From Hypomesus transpacificus (lineage: Eukaryota; Chordata; Actinopteri; Osmeriformes; Osmeridae), in contig NC_061076.1 in assembly GCF_021917145.1 (NCBI RefSeq), positions 518,501 to 582,500 on the forward strand: DNA of 64,000 bases, read 5' to 3'. The notes below the pieces were generated by a model, which worked only from the letters and a program-made list of their open reading frames with translations, was not told the DNA's origin and made no database searches. Each line of letters opens with the position of its first letter. The stretch's first letter is position 1. Shown here one piece after another: positions 1 to 27,166 of the stretch. The translations under genes and the position numbers were made by a program.

Positions 1-48
<48 letters not shown>

Positions 49-121
49 GAGAGAGAGAGCACCAGGTCAGAGGAGAGAGAGAGAGAACACCAGGTCAGAA
101 GAGAGAGAGACAGCACCAGGT
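1..121. repeat. GA-rich microsatellite
   Basis: (GA)n tract interrupted by copies of caccaggtcaga, in the slc17a7 intron that follows the exon at 229-298. Confidence 0.9.
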
Positions 122-228
122 TACAGGTGGAGCCTGTCAAAGGCTTCCACTGGTTTCTCTTCACACAGGTGTCAGATGGGAGTAGGAGAGTGGACACCCG
201 TCGGGACCTTGTGTGAGTGAATACATAC

Positions 229-14959
<14,731 letters not shown>

Positions 14960-15837
14960 CCTCGCAACTCCCAGATCCGGCCGGTGTGTTACTGTCCCGT
15001 GCGCACTCCCGCTTGAGCATGCACACACATTTTACTGCATCCATCAGTCAGTCCATCCCTCTTGACTCAGATACTACACTGCATGTCCAAAATGCACCTT
15101 TGGTAATCATATCCCTGCCTATAACAAATACAAAATAAAACATTGTGTACCTCTCTTATCGTGGAAAGATCCAAATTCCTGGAAAACGTCCATGTAGTAG
15201 AAAAGTCGCTTTTATAAGAACCCCCCCCCCCCCCCCCCCCAAAAAAAACATGTCAGGTAACTTTTCACGTACTCAAAAGTATATTTTATTTTTCAAAACG
15301 TATATTTTAGAACAAAATAATATATAGCATGACATGGTTGAAGGGTTGGCTCCCACAGGGACCATAAACTGAGTGAATACATTCCATATACTTATGAAAT
15401 ACTTATCTACTGTACATTGCTTAGAATAACAGCTTTAAACAGTTAAATAGACAACAATAATATACACCACATACAAAGACACACACATCTACCAAAAGCA
15501 CACAAATTGAAGTTGTCATGCATGAAAACAACACATACATGAACACCGATGTGATCTAGATGTAGAGGGTGGATACATGGCAACCCATCCTTAAGATGAC
15601 AAAAAACAAAGCAGTACAATACTAATGAAATAGCACATCACTCATAATATGCAAAAAACGTTTCAGCCCTGTTGTTTTGAGTACTAGGGGTCTCTTAACT
15701 AGAGTTTTACTATTCAGCTATACTAGCTTTACTAGTACTTGCACTCTGCCTTTCAATATTGGCCCTGCCAATCCTCCCAAAAGTTCAAGTCAATTGCACC
15801 CTCTGTTGGCAAAACTGCAAACTGTTGGCCCCTGTAC

Positions 15838-15950
15838 CTCCCTCTACCTCTCTCTCTCTCTCTCCACCTCTCTCTACCTCCCTCTACCTCCCTCTACCTC
15901 TCTCTACCACCCTCCACCTCCCTCCCCCTCTCCCCCTCTCCCCCTCCACT
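15838..15950. repeat. CT-rich low-complexity tract
   Basis: Runs of cctctctac/cctcc, open in three frames because of composition only. Confidence 0.85.
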
Positions 15951-16147
15951 GCCTGTTGTACAGACAGACACTTAATTTGACATACAATATGTAACAAGCT
16001 GGTAAAAGCCTGTGATGCCTACAATACTACATTTGTTAAGAAATAAAGTATTTACTAATTAGCATTTTGGAACAGATCATGGCATGTCTCAGTTTTCAGG
16101 TATGTGTAGATCTATTTGCACTAAAATATATGTTAAGATCATACTAA

Positions 16148-16282
16148 GATATTCAAGTTCAAGTTCAAGTCTTTTATTGTCAGATGCACAGACCAACACA
16201 GGGTCAGACTGGGCACTGAAATTCTTAGGACAAAACAACGCAAAGCAACCTGGCATAACATGACATAACTCAGAACAAGTTC
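16148..16282 (+). repeat. Dispersed repeat, copy 1
   Basis: Starts caagttcaagtcttttattg and contains gactgggcactgaaattctta and cctggcataacat. A second copy in the same orientation is at 37108-37240. A shorter related end (ttcaagattcaaatagcttt) lies near 53009. Probably a fish retroelement fragment; class not determined. Confidence 0.75.
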
Positions 16283-16715
16283 AAGATATTCATGTTAATG
16301 AACAAAATAACACCTCAAAATAAGGCCTAAAAAGGTTAGTTGGGGTTAAATACACAGCAGCACCCCACTGGAGCTAGATGATATTTAGGGTCAGTTTCCG
16401 TTTACCTCATGATATTTAGGGGCCAATATCAAATAGTTTCTCATTATTTTAAACTTTTTAACATGTTGATGATAATTTAAATGAATATTTCCCACTAAAA
16501 AGTACACTATTATATATCTAATTGTAAATTAAATGTTATATTATAGTTTCACTGTTTTGAGGAGAAACAAATTGTTGAGTTTTCCATGACATTAACTACT
16601 GAAAACCTTGTTAAAACCGTGCACCTCTGGTTCTTGATTACCTGCTGTACTTACTGTCCAAACCATTTGGATAAGTGTAAGAAAATTTAAATAAAAAATT
16701 TAACAGATACATAAT

Positions 16716-16858
16716 AGTGTATGCACTGTGTTAATCATGTGTGTATTTACTACAGTTGTACAACTATGTAGTTGTATACCAAACGACTGTGCAGAACTAA
16801 ACACATATAGAAGTGTATGTTATTAATTATACACATGATTAACACAGTGCATACACTT
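16716..16858. repeat. Fold-back inverted repeat
   Basis: Left arm agtgtatgcactgtgttaat... (16716-16745) is the reverse complement of the right arm (about 16829-16858) over about 26 perfect bases, with a loop of about 85 bp. Looks like a small MITE or a hairpin. Confidence 0.8.
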
Positions 16859-16906
16859 TATATACTGTATATATATATATATCTTTTGTATCTCCCCCTA
16901 CTCTCA

Positions 16907-17380
16907 TGGTACTTTTCCACCGCATGGTACCGGCTCTCCCCGCCTTTGTTGGTTTTCCACTGCGCATATTTGGTACCTCGGGTTTGGCACTTTTCTTGGA
17001 ACACTTCCGTCAAGGTCCCAAGCGAGCTGATGCAATACCCAAAAGGTGACGTGAAAACACAGCAGACTACTGATTGTTCAGAGAGAATCGCGACACGGGA
17101 AATCCTAAATAAATCTTTTTTTGTTAAAGTTTTTTTTTTGCACAGCTATAATAGTGACCATAATTTTTCTATTCACTGGACGACTATTAAATGTCAACAC
17201 ACAAAACATGGTTATCAACTGAGGGGGTGTGGAGGTTCCTGTGGTTACCAATAAACAGATCCAGCGAGAGAGACTGACCACCTGCTGGGGGGGGTCTATC
17301 TGCAGTGGAAAACCAATCTAGCGAGTCCAGTAAAGTCGAGCTGGTACCATGGAGCCGGTACCATGCAGTGAAACAGCATC
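16907..17380. mobile_element. TIR element next to slc6a16 stop codon
   Basis: Left end tggtacttttccaccgcatg with gtaccggctc; the right end, read in reverse complement, gives tttcactgcatggtaccggc. There is no transposase frame. The right edge lies about 20 bp from the slc6a16 TGA (17402), so the transcript's 3' UTR must run into it. Confidence 0.7.
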
Positions 17381-17401
17381 ATCAGTTGTTTTCTCCTTGG
17401 C

Positions 17402-20400
17402 TCACACCCCTGTATCCTCTTGGTCCTCCTCCTCCAGCTCCTCCTGTTGAGGGAGCAGCCTGTAGTGGTCCAGACCCAGGGGTAGGAAGGAGGCCCTAGG
17501 ACGACCTCCCCCCTCCTCTGAGGACAGCTGGGAGTTCAAAAGCTCACTGGAGTTGCACTTGGTGTACCTCTCATGAGGCAGCTCCTGGCTCCTCTCCTCC
17601 CCTGCCAGGCCCTGAACTCCACGGCTTTGAAGCACAGAGTGGATGATCCCGACCGGCACAGGCAGGGAAGCAAACAGTATCAGCAGAGCTATCATAGCCA
17701 TGGCCCAGCCAGGGTACTCTAGACTGCTCTCAGAGGCCTGGAGAATACACAGGTAACACATTACAGTTATGAACATAAACTAATAGTTTCAATAATGTGC
17801 ATGAATGTTGGTTGCTGCATATGTTGCCCAGCAGGGATACTTTTTAAGACTAAATTACATTTGAAATTGATCATGGCTAGGACAAAGCAAGCATGATAGT
17901 GAAGATGACATGATGGCCAGGGGCAGTGCATGATGCCCAGGGGCAGTGCACGATAACCAGGGGCAGTGCACGATAACCAGGGGCAGTGCATGATTCCCAG
18001 GGGCAGATACTATGATTTACTCAAGGGCACCGTCATTTACTTCATTCAGGATGAAACCACTCTCCAAAGTGTGATTGTCTAATTAACTACTTACTATTTG
18101 CAACGGCTAAATAATCAACTCTAACAAATAGTGAAAATGTCTTGTTGTCTTACTGTTAGGGTTAGGGTCACTACTTATTGTCTTGTTGTCTTACTGTTTC
18201 ATGGTTCCATGCCGTGTAGGTGGGCCGCTTCAAGACCATGCGGACCAGACTGGCACACAGCAGACCCACCATGGCGAACAAGCACACATACTTCCACAGG
18301 TACTTATACACCACTGGGGGACGCCATTTCAGCATAATCTCAATGTCATCTAAAAAGCTGTGGGGTGGAGTGTTTGAAAGAGGATGAAAAATGTTGCAAG
18401 GCACTTAACATCCTGTAAAAAAGTTACTGTATGTTTGTCTGTGTAGGCTAAGTGAATGTGTGTTTGTCTGTGTACGCCTTACCGATCTGCACCATAAACC
18501 CAGGCCACACTTATAGTTTCAAAGATAACCACAATAATCAGGGGGAGCGTGGCTGAATAATCATCAAACATTGCCACAAAGTAGTTGCCTGAATGCTGGG
18601 TGAACAATAGGCCAATCAGGAAACCTAGAGCACAGCTACACACTAAAACACAAACACAAAAAACTGTTATAAACCTAATATGCTGAAACTAAAAAGCTCT
18701 GCACATTCACAATCATACAAAAAAACTTTATTTATGTATTTGTAACAGCATAGTGAATATGTATGATCCAAAAGGTCCTATAAAGTGTAACTATGATCCA
18801 ATGAAATCAAAGTCAATACAGTACAGCCCCGAGACAGAAAATATGTGTGAGCATGTACTTTAACCTGTGCTTCCACAAGCTCTGTGAAGCGGGTCTTTAC
18901 CAGTTAGCAGAGTGCGGTGTCGGCCCAGCAGCTGGAAGTTATCCATGAGGGGAGTCAGGATTCCCTGCATGGTCCCAAACATGGTGCTGAGGCCCAGGTT
19001 GAGCAGCATGAGGAAGAAGAGCGTGGACCACAGTGGGCTGGCTGGGAACAAGGCTATGGCCTCAGTGAAGGCTATGAACGCCAGTCCCGTCCCTTCTACT
19101 CCCTAGACAACAAGCAGACAGTCTGTACTCCCATTGAGGACAGTGTGGAACCAATTCAACTCATCTACACGCACATATGGAAAATCATTCTCAGGTGGGT
19201 TTGAATTCTGAATTTCTAATTGTTTTAAATAACCTATGCAAGAATCAACGATATTTTAATTTGGAGACACTGACTTGTCCCAAATAGACTCTCTGCAAAA
19301 GCTTGAGACAAAAGAGAACATATATTCAATCACACTTTCCTGAAGCTTTGTCAGTGAATAAAAGGTGCGTCTGAGGTCTAAAATAGCAGGCTGTAGGAGG
19401 TGAGGTGACTGTTGCATGTGTTGATCTGGATTCTTAATTAGCCCCAGAGTTTGTGGCGTTTTGTACCTTATTCATTTCTTCTTCCAGGTTACAGTCAGTG
19501 ATGTTAGGTGCCACCTGGGAGCCATAGTGATGGTACCACTCCCTGTACTCAGGTATGCTGACAGAGCTGGGGTCTGACATATTGAACCAGGGCCACCAAT
19601 GAGGATTCACCTCAGAAGAAGCTTTGACTGTTAGGATGCCAAGGTTTCTGGAGAATTAAAATAACAATTGCATTTATGCAACATTCGGTCTTCCACTGGG
19701 TCGATCCAAACTGCCAACATCTGGTTTAACAACTACCTAAGTGATAAAATAGTGCGTTTAGGTAGATGACATACAATCTCTGGAGTCTATAACAAGACTA
19801 GTAACATGAGATTTTAGAGTTCTGGTACCATCCTTATGGAATGGGTCCCTAGTACCTGCGGCCAATCTAAAGGATTCTGTTGGAGTTACACTTAATGTTT
19901 GTACCTGTTTTAGGCAGGATTTGAACTTTGTTATTGTTAATTACCATAACATTACCATGTGTATAATATGCTTCATATGTCATTTGGAAATGTTTTAGTT
20001 AATGATTGTACATTTTTGCTTAAGGTAATTCGGTGGAACTATAGCTTATTCAAAACAGCTAACTTAAGCCCCTTTTTTTATTTATTTTGCCTTTCTTCTT
20101 AAGTGCTTCTTACAAACCCTAACCCTCACACACTAGTGCGTCTTACTAGCCCTGGCCCTGGCCCTGGCCCTGGCCCTCACACGTAAGTGCTTCTTACTTG
20201 GCCACGCATTCCAGGGCAATGTTCTTGGCACGAAAGCCCAGCACAACAAACACAACCAGTGAGGCGAGCACAGAGGTCATGAAGTTGATGCAGGAGACCA
20301 TGAGAGCATCCCTGTGGCAGTTGTTGTGGATGGGGTTGTAGGAGGAGTAAGCAATGACTGAACCGTAACCCAATCCCAGGGCAAAGAACACCTGAGTAGC

Positions 20401-23400
20401 AGCTTGCCTCCACACCTGGACCTCCCCCCAAATCTCCAACTAGAGACGAACAAAAAGAGTTGAGGTGGTTTTATTGAACCTCATACAATCATACAAATCA
20501 TATATAGATGAGTACTAGTAAGTCTTCAGATGAAGGATAAAGGATGAAGTGTTGCCCTCAGTGCCCTTTTAAAGGTTGATAATAGGTGGTCTTACTGTCA
20601 AATTAAACACGCCCTCACTTATGAAAAATATAAAATAACATTTATATTGGATTAAATGCAATTGCTTTGTGTTGTCATCAATTCAGGCCTTTTATATTAT
20701 CTAAAAAATACTCCCACCACTTGGGACAATGACTGCTGAGTCTCCTTGATTGTATTACTACATAGTTTCAGTTGTCATGGTAGGTTAGAGTAGCTGTGCC
20801 CCCTGAGAATGTGTAGTCTTGTTGTCACCTCATTCCAGAACCCCAGGATTGCCTTTGCCAAATCAAAATATCCACAAGACAGTAGTAGTGCTAACCAGTC
20901 AGTATCAAGGGTCAGCACCTTTACTTAAAAAGGTATGACTTGTATATAACTCAGTTGTAAGTCAATAATTGTTTCCATCTGATTTGTCATAGAAAGAGGA
21001 TTAGCATCTAGTACTTCATTGTTCCCATTCATAAATTATGAGCGAAGATGAGGTTTCATATCCAAATAACTGTGGTGCTCCTTTGTATTACATCATCCCT
21101 TGCATGAGGCTTCTCTGCTTATATTGTGAATTGTGAAAAGTAACACATTTATGCAGAGTGGTGGTCCAGCAAATCTGGAAAGAGTATTGAAAGTATTGCA
21201 TACTAGTGTACTTACTTTAGGGTAGAACATGAAAGTGACTCCATCCATTGCTCCATCCAACATCAAGCCTCTTATAAGGAAGATAAAAAGCACCACGTAG
21301 GGAAGACTGAGGAGAAATACATAACCTGGAAGAGCAGGAGAAACACCTGGTTGATTTCAGAGGTTTCATGTTTAAGATGCTGTTTCCTGAATAATCCCAT
21401 TGAAATGTGGATGAGAAATGTGTGATTAGTTACCTTGGCAGAAGACTTGATTCCTTTGATCATAGCCAAGCAGACAATAGTCCAAGCAGCTAGTAGACAG
21501 CCTGTCATGATAGGGTTTATCGTGCCCGATGCTTCTATAGAGTCAGTGATATCCAGAGCCTTCCGGAACCAGAAGTAGGAGGTCGGGGAGGTACCTGCAC
21601 ATTCCTTCACTACAGTTTTAGAGGATGAGAGAGAAAAGGAGATAGCCTTGTTGATTGTGAGTCTAAAACAATCATTTAATTCTATGGTTATAGTCGATTT
21701 TGACATAGGATAGTGAAGATAAGTTGTTTTCCCAAACGTAGACCATGTTATGTAATTTACGTATCAAGTATAAATCTTAAACACGTTTATGTCTCTTTAT
21801 TATTTGAATAAGGGGCAATGTGTACCAGTCGTATTTGTGGCCATGTCGATTGGACACTGCTGCCAAGGCAGGGGATTCTGGAAGGAGTTGCCCAAATAAA
21901 ACAGGCTCCATGCGATGATCACATTATAGTAGAGAGCCACAAAGAAGCAGACCTATGGAACAGGAAGAAAAGTGTTAACTGAGTATTTACTGAGTTACTG
22001 AGCACCTTCAGTATTGGTACAGCAGCTCCCTGAGGAGGAGAATGTATATGCCAGTTGAGGCCTAGCAGTGAAAAGCAACTTGCTTAGCTATTTTATAATA
22101 TCCAAAATGTGTGTATATGTGTGTCTGTGGACATATCAAATGCCTGTTCAGATCAGGTGCCAACACACTCAAAGACCAATGTTGCAGTAAAGTATCGGTG
22201 TTGTGCAAGAGTCCAATGGTATCTCATAATAAATAACAGTCCACATATGCATCTCAATCAACAAAACCTGGCACAGAATCTACCGTTATTGTACTGACTA
22301 TTCAACATTAATATGCTATTCGATATCAGAAATGTTATCAAGTAGACCATTTGCAGGTTGTTAAATGACTAAAAATGATCTCACCCAAAACCATGTGTAA
22401 ACAACAACACGCCCATCCAGCTGAAAACCTTGTTCTATAGAAATATTGTCAGTGTGATTCTCAAGGTCACTGTACCACACAACTGGAGTAGCCAATCCCA
22501 GACAGGTTAGGAGAGATGTGCTTCCACACCCCAATGCTTCCCTGCCGTATACACTGGCCTGCCGCCAACTCCATGAAGAAGAGGGGAACCCCCACCAACA
22601 GCAACATCATGATGTACAGCAACATGAACGCCCCTGAGGGAGAGAGAGAGAGGGAAAAACAGTATCATAATCATTGTTTATTTATTATTTAAAATGTTTT
22701 ATTCAAAGCTAGTTCAGTATAATAAACAATAGTTATTTTCAGGTGTTACTGAGAACTGTAAGATAGTTTTAGAGAATACTGTATAGCTATACTCACCTCC
22801 TCCATTCTGATGGCAAAGGTAGGGGAACCTCCACACATTCCCCAGCCCCACACTGAACCCCACCTGAGCCAGCACGTACTGGAGCTTGCTGTCCCATGCT
22901 GGGCGGTCTGCTTGTGCTGCAGGCGCGGGGCCCACCTGCCCTGCCTGGTCTACAAGCTGCACCTGGGACTGGCTCAACCCTAACTGGGAGCTGTCATCAT
23001 CACAGGGAAGGGCCGTCTTCTCAGTCTTGTCATGTGAATAGAAAGGGAAATATAGATCTTATCATACACTGTTTTGTGTGCGATGAACATAAATACACAC
23101 TTTAATTTGCAGTATCATTTTAGCTCAGGTATTAGGTCCAGCTGTCCTGCTTCTAGTTTTGAAGAGCCAGCTCAATCCTTATTAATAACTAGATGGTGCT
23201 TTCCTCTGTTTGGCTGTACAGTATGTCCAATAAGACTGGCATGGGCTTGTTTGATTATTTTGTAAGGAAGCAAGGAATGTAGAGAACATTCTAACCAATG
23301 CTGCAAGCTGTTACCATACCACAACATATGGAACTACTTCGAGTACATTTACTACTTGTTTGTAATACTAGGTATTCGTCTAATTTCACTCAAACTATTT

Positions 23401-26400
23401 GTTTTTAACATGGTTAGTGTTTTAATTAATGTTGTTGAATATTGTGGTTTTTTACTGTGGTTTAGTAAAGAAGTGTTTTTTATTCACAACTCCATCTCAT
23501 AAATGTACAATCATCTCATGTAACTTGGGTATGTTGTCAAATATGTTGATATTGATATTATTTTTTTTTTTCAAATTGGAAATGGACTCTTTTAAGAGCC
23601 ATGTGATAAAACACACTGAAATTAAGTTCTGTCTCATGTAATCATTATCCCACACACTCTGTCCACCACACACTCTGTCCACCACACACTCTGTCCACCA
23701 CACACTCTGTCCACCAAACACTCTGTCCACCACACACTCTGTCCACCACACACTCTGTCCACCACACACTCTGTCCCACACACACTCTGTCCACCACACA
23801 CTCTGTCCACCACACACTCTGTCCACCACACACTCTGTCCAATCTTCTGGACCCGTGTGGCACACTGCTGCTTCAAAGAGAGGACACAAGGTTTCTGTCT
23901 GTCGTCATTCTGTCCTTTCTGCTGTTCACAGCTGACAAGCCAACTGACCTGACAACCTCCACATTTCCAGGTAGAATCTCCAAGCTGCACATGATCACCC
24001 GTATCACTCAGCTAGAGTGTGTGTCTGGGGGAGGGGGGGTATTGGCTGGCTGAGAGCAGGAGCCAGATAGAACAGGTGTTTTTTAAACATACACACACGT
24101 TGACAAATTTTTTAGGTTTTAGACAGGGAGGAAGGTGTCATAGGAGGGGGTGGGGGGAGGAAGGTGTCATAGGAGGGGGTGGGGGGGAGGAAGGTGTCAT
24201 AGGAGGGGGTGGGGGGGAGGAAGGTGTCATAGGAGGGAGTGGGGGGGAGGAAGGTGTCATAGGAGGGAGTGGGGGGGAGGAAGGTGTCATAGGAGGGGGT
24301 GGGGGGAGGAAGGTGTCATAGGAGGTGGTGGGGGGGAGGAAGGTGTCATAGGAGGGAGTGGGGGGGAGGAAGGTGTCATAAGAGGGGGTGGAGGGGAGGA
24401 AGGTGTCATAGGAGGGGGTGGGGGGGAGGAAGGTGTCATAGGAGGTGGTGGGGGGGAGGAAGGTGTCATAGGAGGGAGTGGGGGGGAGGAAGGTGTCATA
24501 GGAGGGAGTGGGGGGGAGGATAGGAATGCTTACTTTTTCTGTCTGCTGTATACAGTGTCAATGCCTCCAACAGTCTCATATCAGTAAGAAAAATCATTAT
24601 ATCTAAAATTATTTCTGACAAAATGGCAAATGTTGTGAGACAAAACAATAACCATAACCTTTTAAAGTACAGAACTATACTTCAAAACTAAGAGCTAATT
24701 TACTTTTGTTCCCTGAAAATTATTCTATTTAATTATTATATACTTTTTTGCAGCATAGCTGCTTTGAATATTAAATTGTGGAACATAGAAAGTGACTAAA
24801 GTGCAATAGAGGGGGGCCCTCCTTAAAGATGACCTTCATTGGCTAAGCTATAAATTATTCAAAACAAAAATACCGAAACTAACGTACGTTTTACCGCCTT
24901 TCTTACTCTCTGTACCTCACTCTACGCATTTATTTTACTCTCCTCTATATTTAGCCCACCAATTCGCTTCTTTCTCAAAGGCTCAACCCTCCACAGTGGA
25001 TTTGTGTCCAGTAAGGCTTTAGTAAAAAGTGTAACTAAAAACTGTCCACTCTCAGTTCTCCTCTTCATATTTTCAACAAAGGCTTTCTGATAAAGTCATT
25101 TTTTCATAATTATTCACTGCAATGAAATGCCACATATTTTAACAAAAAGGGCTAGCTAGCTAGCTGGATCAAGTTGGAAACAATGGAGATAGATGCCTTT
25201 AAAATGAACTGCAAGCTGTTTAAAGATGGCAACCATTTTTTTTATCATTTGACAATGTTATTCAGTAAGATATTCGTTATTCATTTACTTGATAGAGTGA
25301 TGATTCAAGTAAAACATGTAATTCCAAAGGGCATAATAAATTATGTTACTTTGATTTGATATTACTTGACTATAGTCCAAGTTACATATTTGTACATTTC
25401 CTTAGAAATTGTCTTTATTTTTTGGTCTTGATCTGTAAAAAAGCTATTTACCAATATAATCTTAAACAGCTTGTGACTCCCTATACTTAAACAAAGATAT
25501 TTTGTATTGAAACAGCCACATCTGCACTGTCGTCCAACCACATCTGTAATGTAGTCCAGCCATATCTATAATGTAGTCCAGCCACATCTGTAATGTAGTC
25601 CAGCCACATCTGTAATGTAGTCCAGCCACATCTGTAATGTAGTCCAGCAACATCTGTAATGTAGTCCAGCCACATCTGAACTGTTTGAAACAAGATGTAA
25701 TGTAGTCCAAGTGAAAGACATTCAGGACACTTGAATCAGTTTAAAATGAGACAATTGGAATCTGCGATTTCCTCCTAGGGAGCAATTAAGTTCTATTTTA
25801 AAATAAAACCGTCAGTAATGACACAGTACCCTAACAGTGTAACAGACGTGGTATTGCAAGTTCTGTCAGAGGTATACGGGCCACTGTCCGCTCCAAACGG
25901 GAGTCGAACTCACCACCTCTGACTTCCCAAGCGCCACCACTACCAACTACGCATAGTTAACAACCGCATAGTTAACCTTAGCAGCTCAAGCATATAGATA
26001 ACCATACTAGCTCAAGCACGTAAGTAACCATATACACTTCACCATGTAGGTAACCATACTAGCTAAATCCTTTAGATAACAATACTAGCTCAATAGCATA
26101 GATAACCAGACTAGCTCATTTATAGCTAACCTTACAGGCTCAAGCATGTAGAAAACCGTTATACTAGCTCAAGTATGTAGACAACTATACTGACTCAGTA
26201 GACAACCACACTACTGAAGCTCAATCACAGATAGGTTTTGAGTACACATTTTCTCCTCATGTGTCAACATGTTCAGAATGACGAACAAATAAATGTATAG
26301 TAAATAAGATAACCATACTAGCTCAAGCATGTAGATAACCATACAATCTCAGGCATGTGGATAATCAAAGATTAAATGAAGGTTGGTTTCATATACTTCA

Positions 26401-27166
26401 AGTCACCTTGAGTTTAGACAGGTGAATTCTTTTATTTTACAGTGTTGTTGTACCTTGTGCACACTACTTGTGATGGCAATCAAAGTAGATTAGTCTGCTC
26501 TGAGACGATATAGAAATAACGGTGAGTACAAAATATCCACATCTTCAGGTTATAAATAATGTCATGGAGTAGAGTTATTTGTAAAATATCTTGGTTGTCT
26601 ACACAAACACCATCTGAGTATATCTCTGAAGGTTCATTTCCAGTCACTGGTAAACTTGTGGGTTTAGCATTAGAATGATGTTCCCTCCGATGTAATAAAA
26701 ACATTCAATGCTCCTTGACTATAGTTTACCTACAAGTTAATACACAAGCAGTAGCCTATAATAAATAAACCCCTTAAAAAACCTTGCTGAATTTTGATTA
26801 TAAAGTAAACAAAGGTCAAACGAAAAATACAATGAAAGAACACAGGAGCTTACTCAAAAGGATGGATCAGGAAATGATAGGATAGTACGATATATGCATT
26901 AAAATGTTAGAAATATTTGAGAAATATTAGAAAAGGAATGCACTCTCTCGCGTGCTACATAGACCCGATGCCAATGTAGTAAACACTCAAGCAAACAAAA
27001 GACGGTGGGAGCTTATTTTGGTACCTCACGCAATGCCAAACAAAACAAAACTATGAAACAAAAAAGCTTGTTTAATTTACGCCCTGCAAACGTCAGCCTT
27101 TTACACTGCACATTTAAGCTTTAAGTGACTTAACTCGTTTAACTAACTTATTTGAGAACATACCAT
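17402..27166 (-). CDS. slc6a16: SLC6A16-like (NTT5) orphan neurotransmitter transporter, frameshifted in exon 6
   Basis: A sodium-dependent SLC6 family membrane protein of the SLC6A15/16/17 branch; the substrate of SLC6A16 is not established. Coding exons: 27166-27164 (ATG only), 23025-22797, 22633-22476, 21952-21826, 21609-21434, 21325-21216, 20439-20198, 19647-19467, 19102-18901, 18642-18483, 18357-18195, 17737-17402 (TGA). All donors and acceptors are GT-AG. Visible landmarks are the TM1 motif [22 protein letters not shown] (split by intron), [34 protein letters not shown] and [13 protein letters not shown]. The last two, and synteny with slc17a7, favour SLC6A16 over SLC6A15/17. Total coding length is 2087 nt; with one base restored in exon 6 it would be 2088 nt (695 aa), the expected size. 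As read, translation stops after about 248 residues. The gene is therefore either a pseudogene, a null allele or a sequence error. All other exons are intact. Confidence 0.88.
17917..18006. repeat. About 20-bp minisatellite
   Basis: Units around ccaggggcagtgca(c/t)gat, about five copies, in the last slc6a16 intron. Confidence 0.85.
20149..20176. repeat. (CCCTGG)n
   Basis: Five hexamer copies about 20 bp from the donor of slc6a16 exon 7. Confidence 0.85.
21216..21325 (-). pseudogene. slc6a16: slc6a16 exon 6 carrying a 1-bp deletion
   Basis: The exon is bounded by acceptor CTTCCAG and donor gtaagt. It begins in phase 0 (after SSAKV-type exon 5) and must end in phase 0 (exon 7 begins [10 protein letters not shown]), so its length should be a multiple of three. 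It is 110 nt. The frame reads VMYFSSVFP, then switches; the next frame reads [20 protein letters not shown], exactly the expected continuation of the family. The missing base falls in the C-run at about 21299-21302 (GGG on the plus strand where GGGG is expected). Confidence 0.9.
23650..23840. repeat. 16-bp minisatellite, about 12 copies
   Basis: Units cacactctgtccacca, almost identical, in slc6a16 intron 1. Open minus-strand frames over it are repeat translations. Confidence 0.95.
24125..24522. repeat. 30-bp G-rich minisatellite, about 13 copies
   Basis: Units ggaggaaggtgtcataggag plus ggggtggggg on the plus strand. Each unit has several G-runs of three or more. In slc6a16 intron 1, with the G-rich strand being the template. 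Confidence 0.95.
25528..25680. repeat. 22-bp minisatellite, about seven copies
   Basis: Units catctgtaatgtagtccagcca in slc6a16 intron 1. Confidence 0.93.
25840..25950 (-). mobile_element. tRNA-derived SINE-like fragment
   Basis: The minus strand contains gagttcgactcccgt, a B-box-like element, downstream of gtggcgcttgggaagtcaga. There is no complete cloverleaf, so I take it as a SINE head and not a tRNA gene. Confidence 0.5.
25950..26370. repeat. Diverged about 26-bp tandem repeat
   Basis: Irregular copies of agctcaagcatgtagataac(cata) with much decay, in slc6a16 intron 1. Confidence 0.7.
27164..27166 (-). other. slc6a16: slc6a16 start codon as last codon of exon 1
   Basis: On the minus strand the sequence reads CTCAACATG|gtatgttc, so the ATG is the final codon of the exon. 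Splicing to the acceptor at 23025 gives [17 protein letters not shown] and leads in frame into the first transmembrane region. The second exon has no in-frame ATG before the conserved domain, which supports this start. The intron is about 4.1 kb (23026-27163). Confidence 0.7.

Larger units (their letters stand above)
14960..17401. other. Intergenic region between slc17a7 and slc6a16
   Basis: Contains the slc17a7 5' UTR and presumed promoter (upstream of 14959; GC-richer to about 15010), a poly-C run at 15220-15240, a CT-rich tract at 15838-15950, repeat copies described separately, and a TIR element that abuts the slc6a16 stop codon. The genes are in the same orientation. No other gene is visible. 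Confidence 0.7.

Noticed and set aside
23650..23840. CRISPR-like regular repeat
   Set aside because: No unique spacers between repeats and the setting is a vertebrate intron; it is a simple tandem array. The same holds for the arrays at 24125, 35290 and 50290.
23497..23990. Repetitive 118-130 residue frames ([11 protein letters not shown] type)
   Set aside because: 16-bp minisatellite read through in all frames; no splice or homology support.
24019..24587. Gly/Arg-rich 145-residue frame
   Set aside because: Produced by the 30-bp G-rich array.
25860..25940. tRNA gene
   Set aside because: Only a B-box-like gttcgactccc; no complete acceptor or anticodon stem, so a SINE head is more likely.
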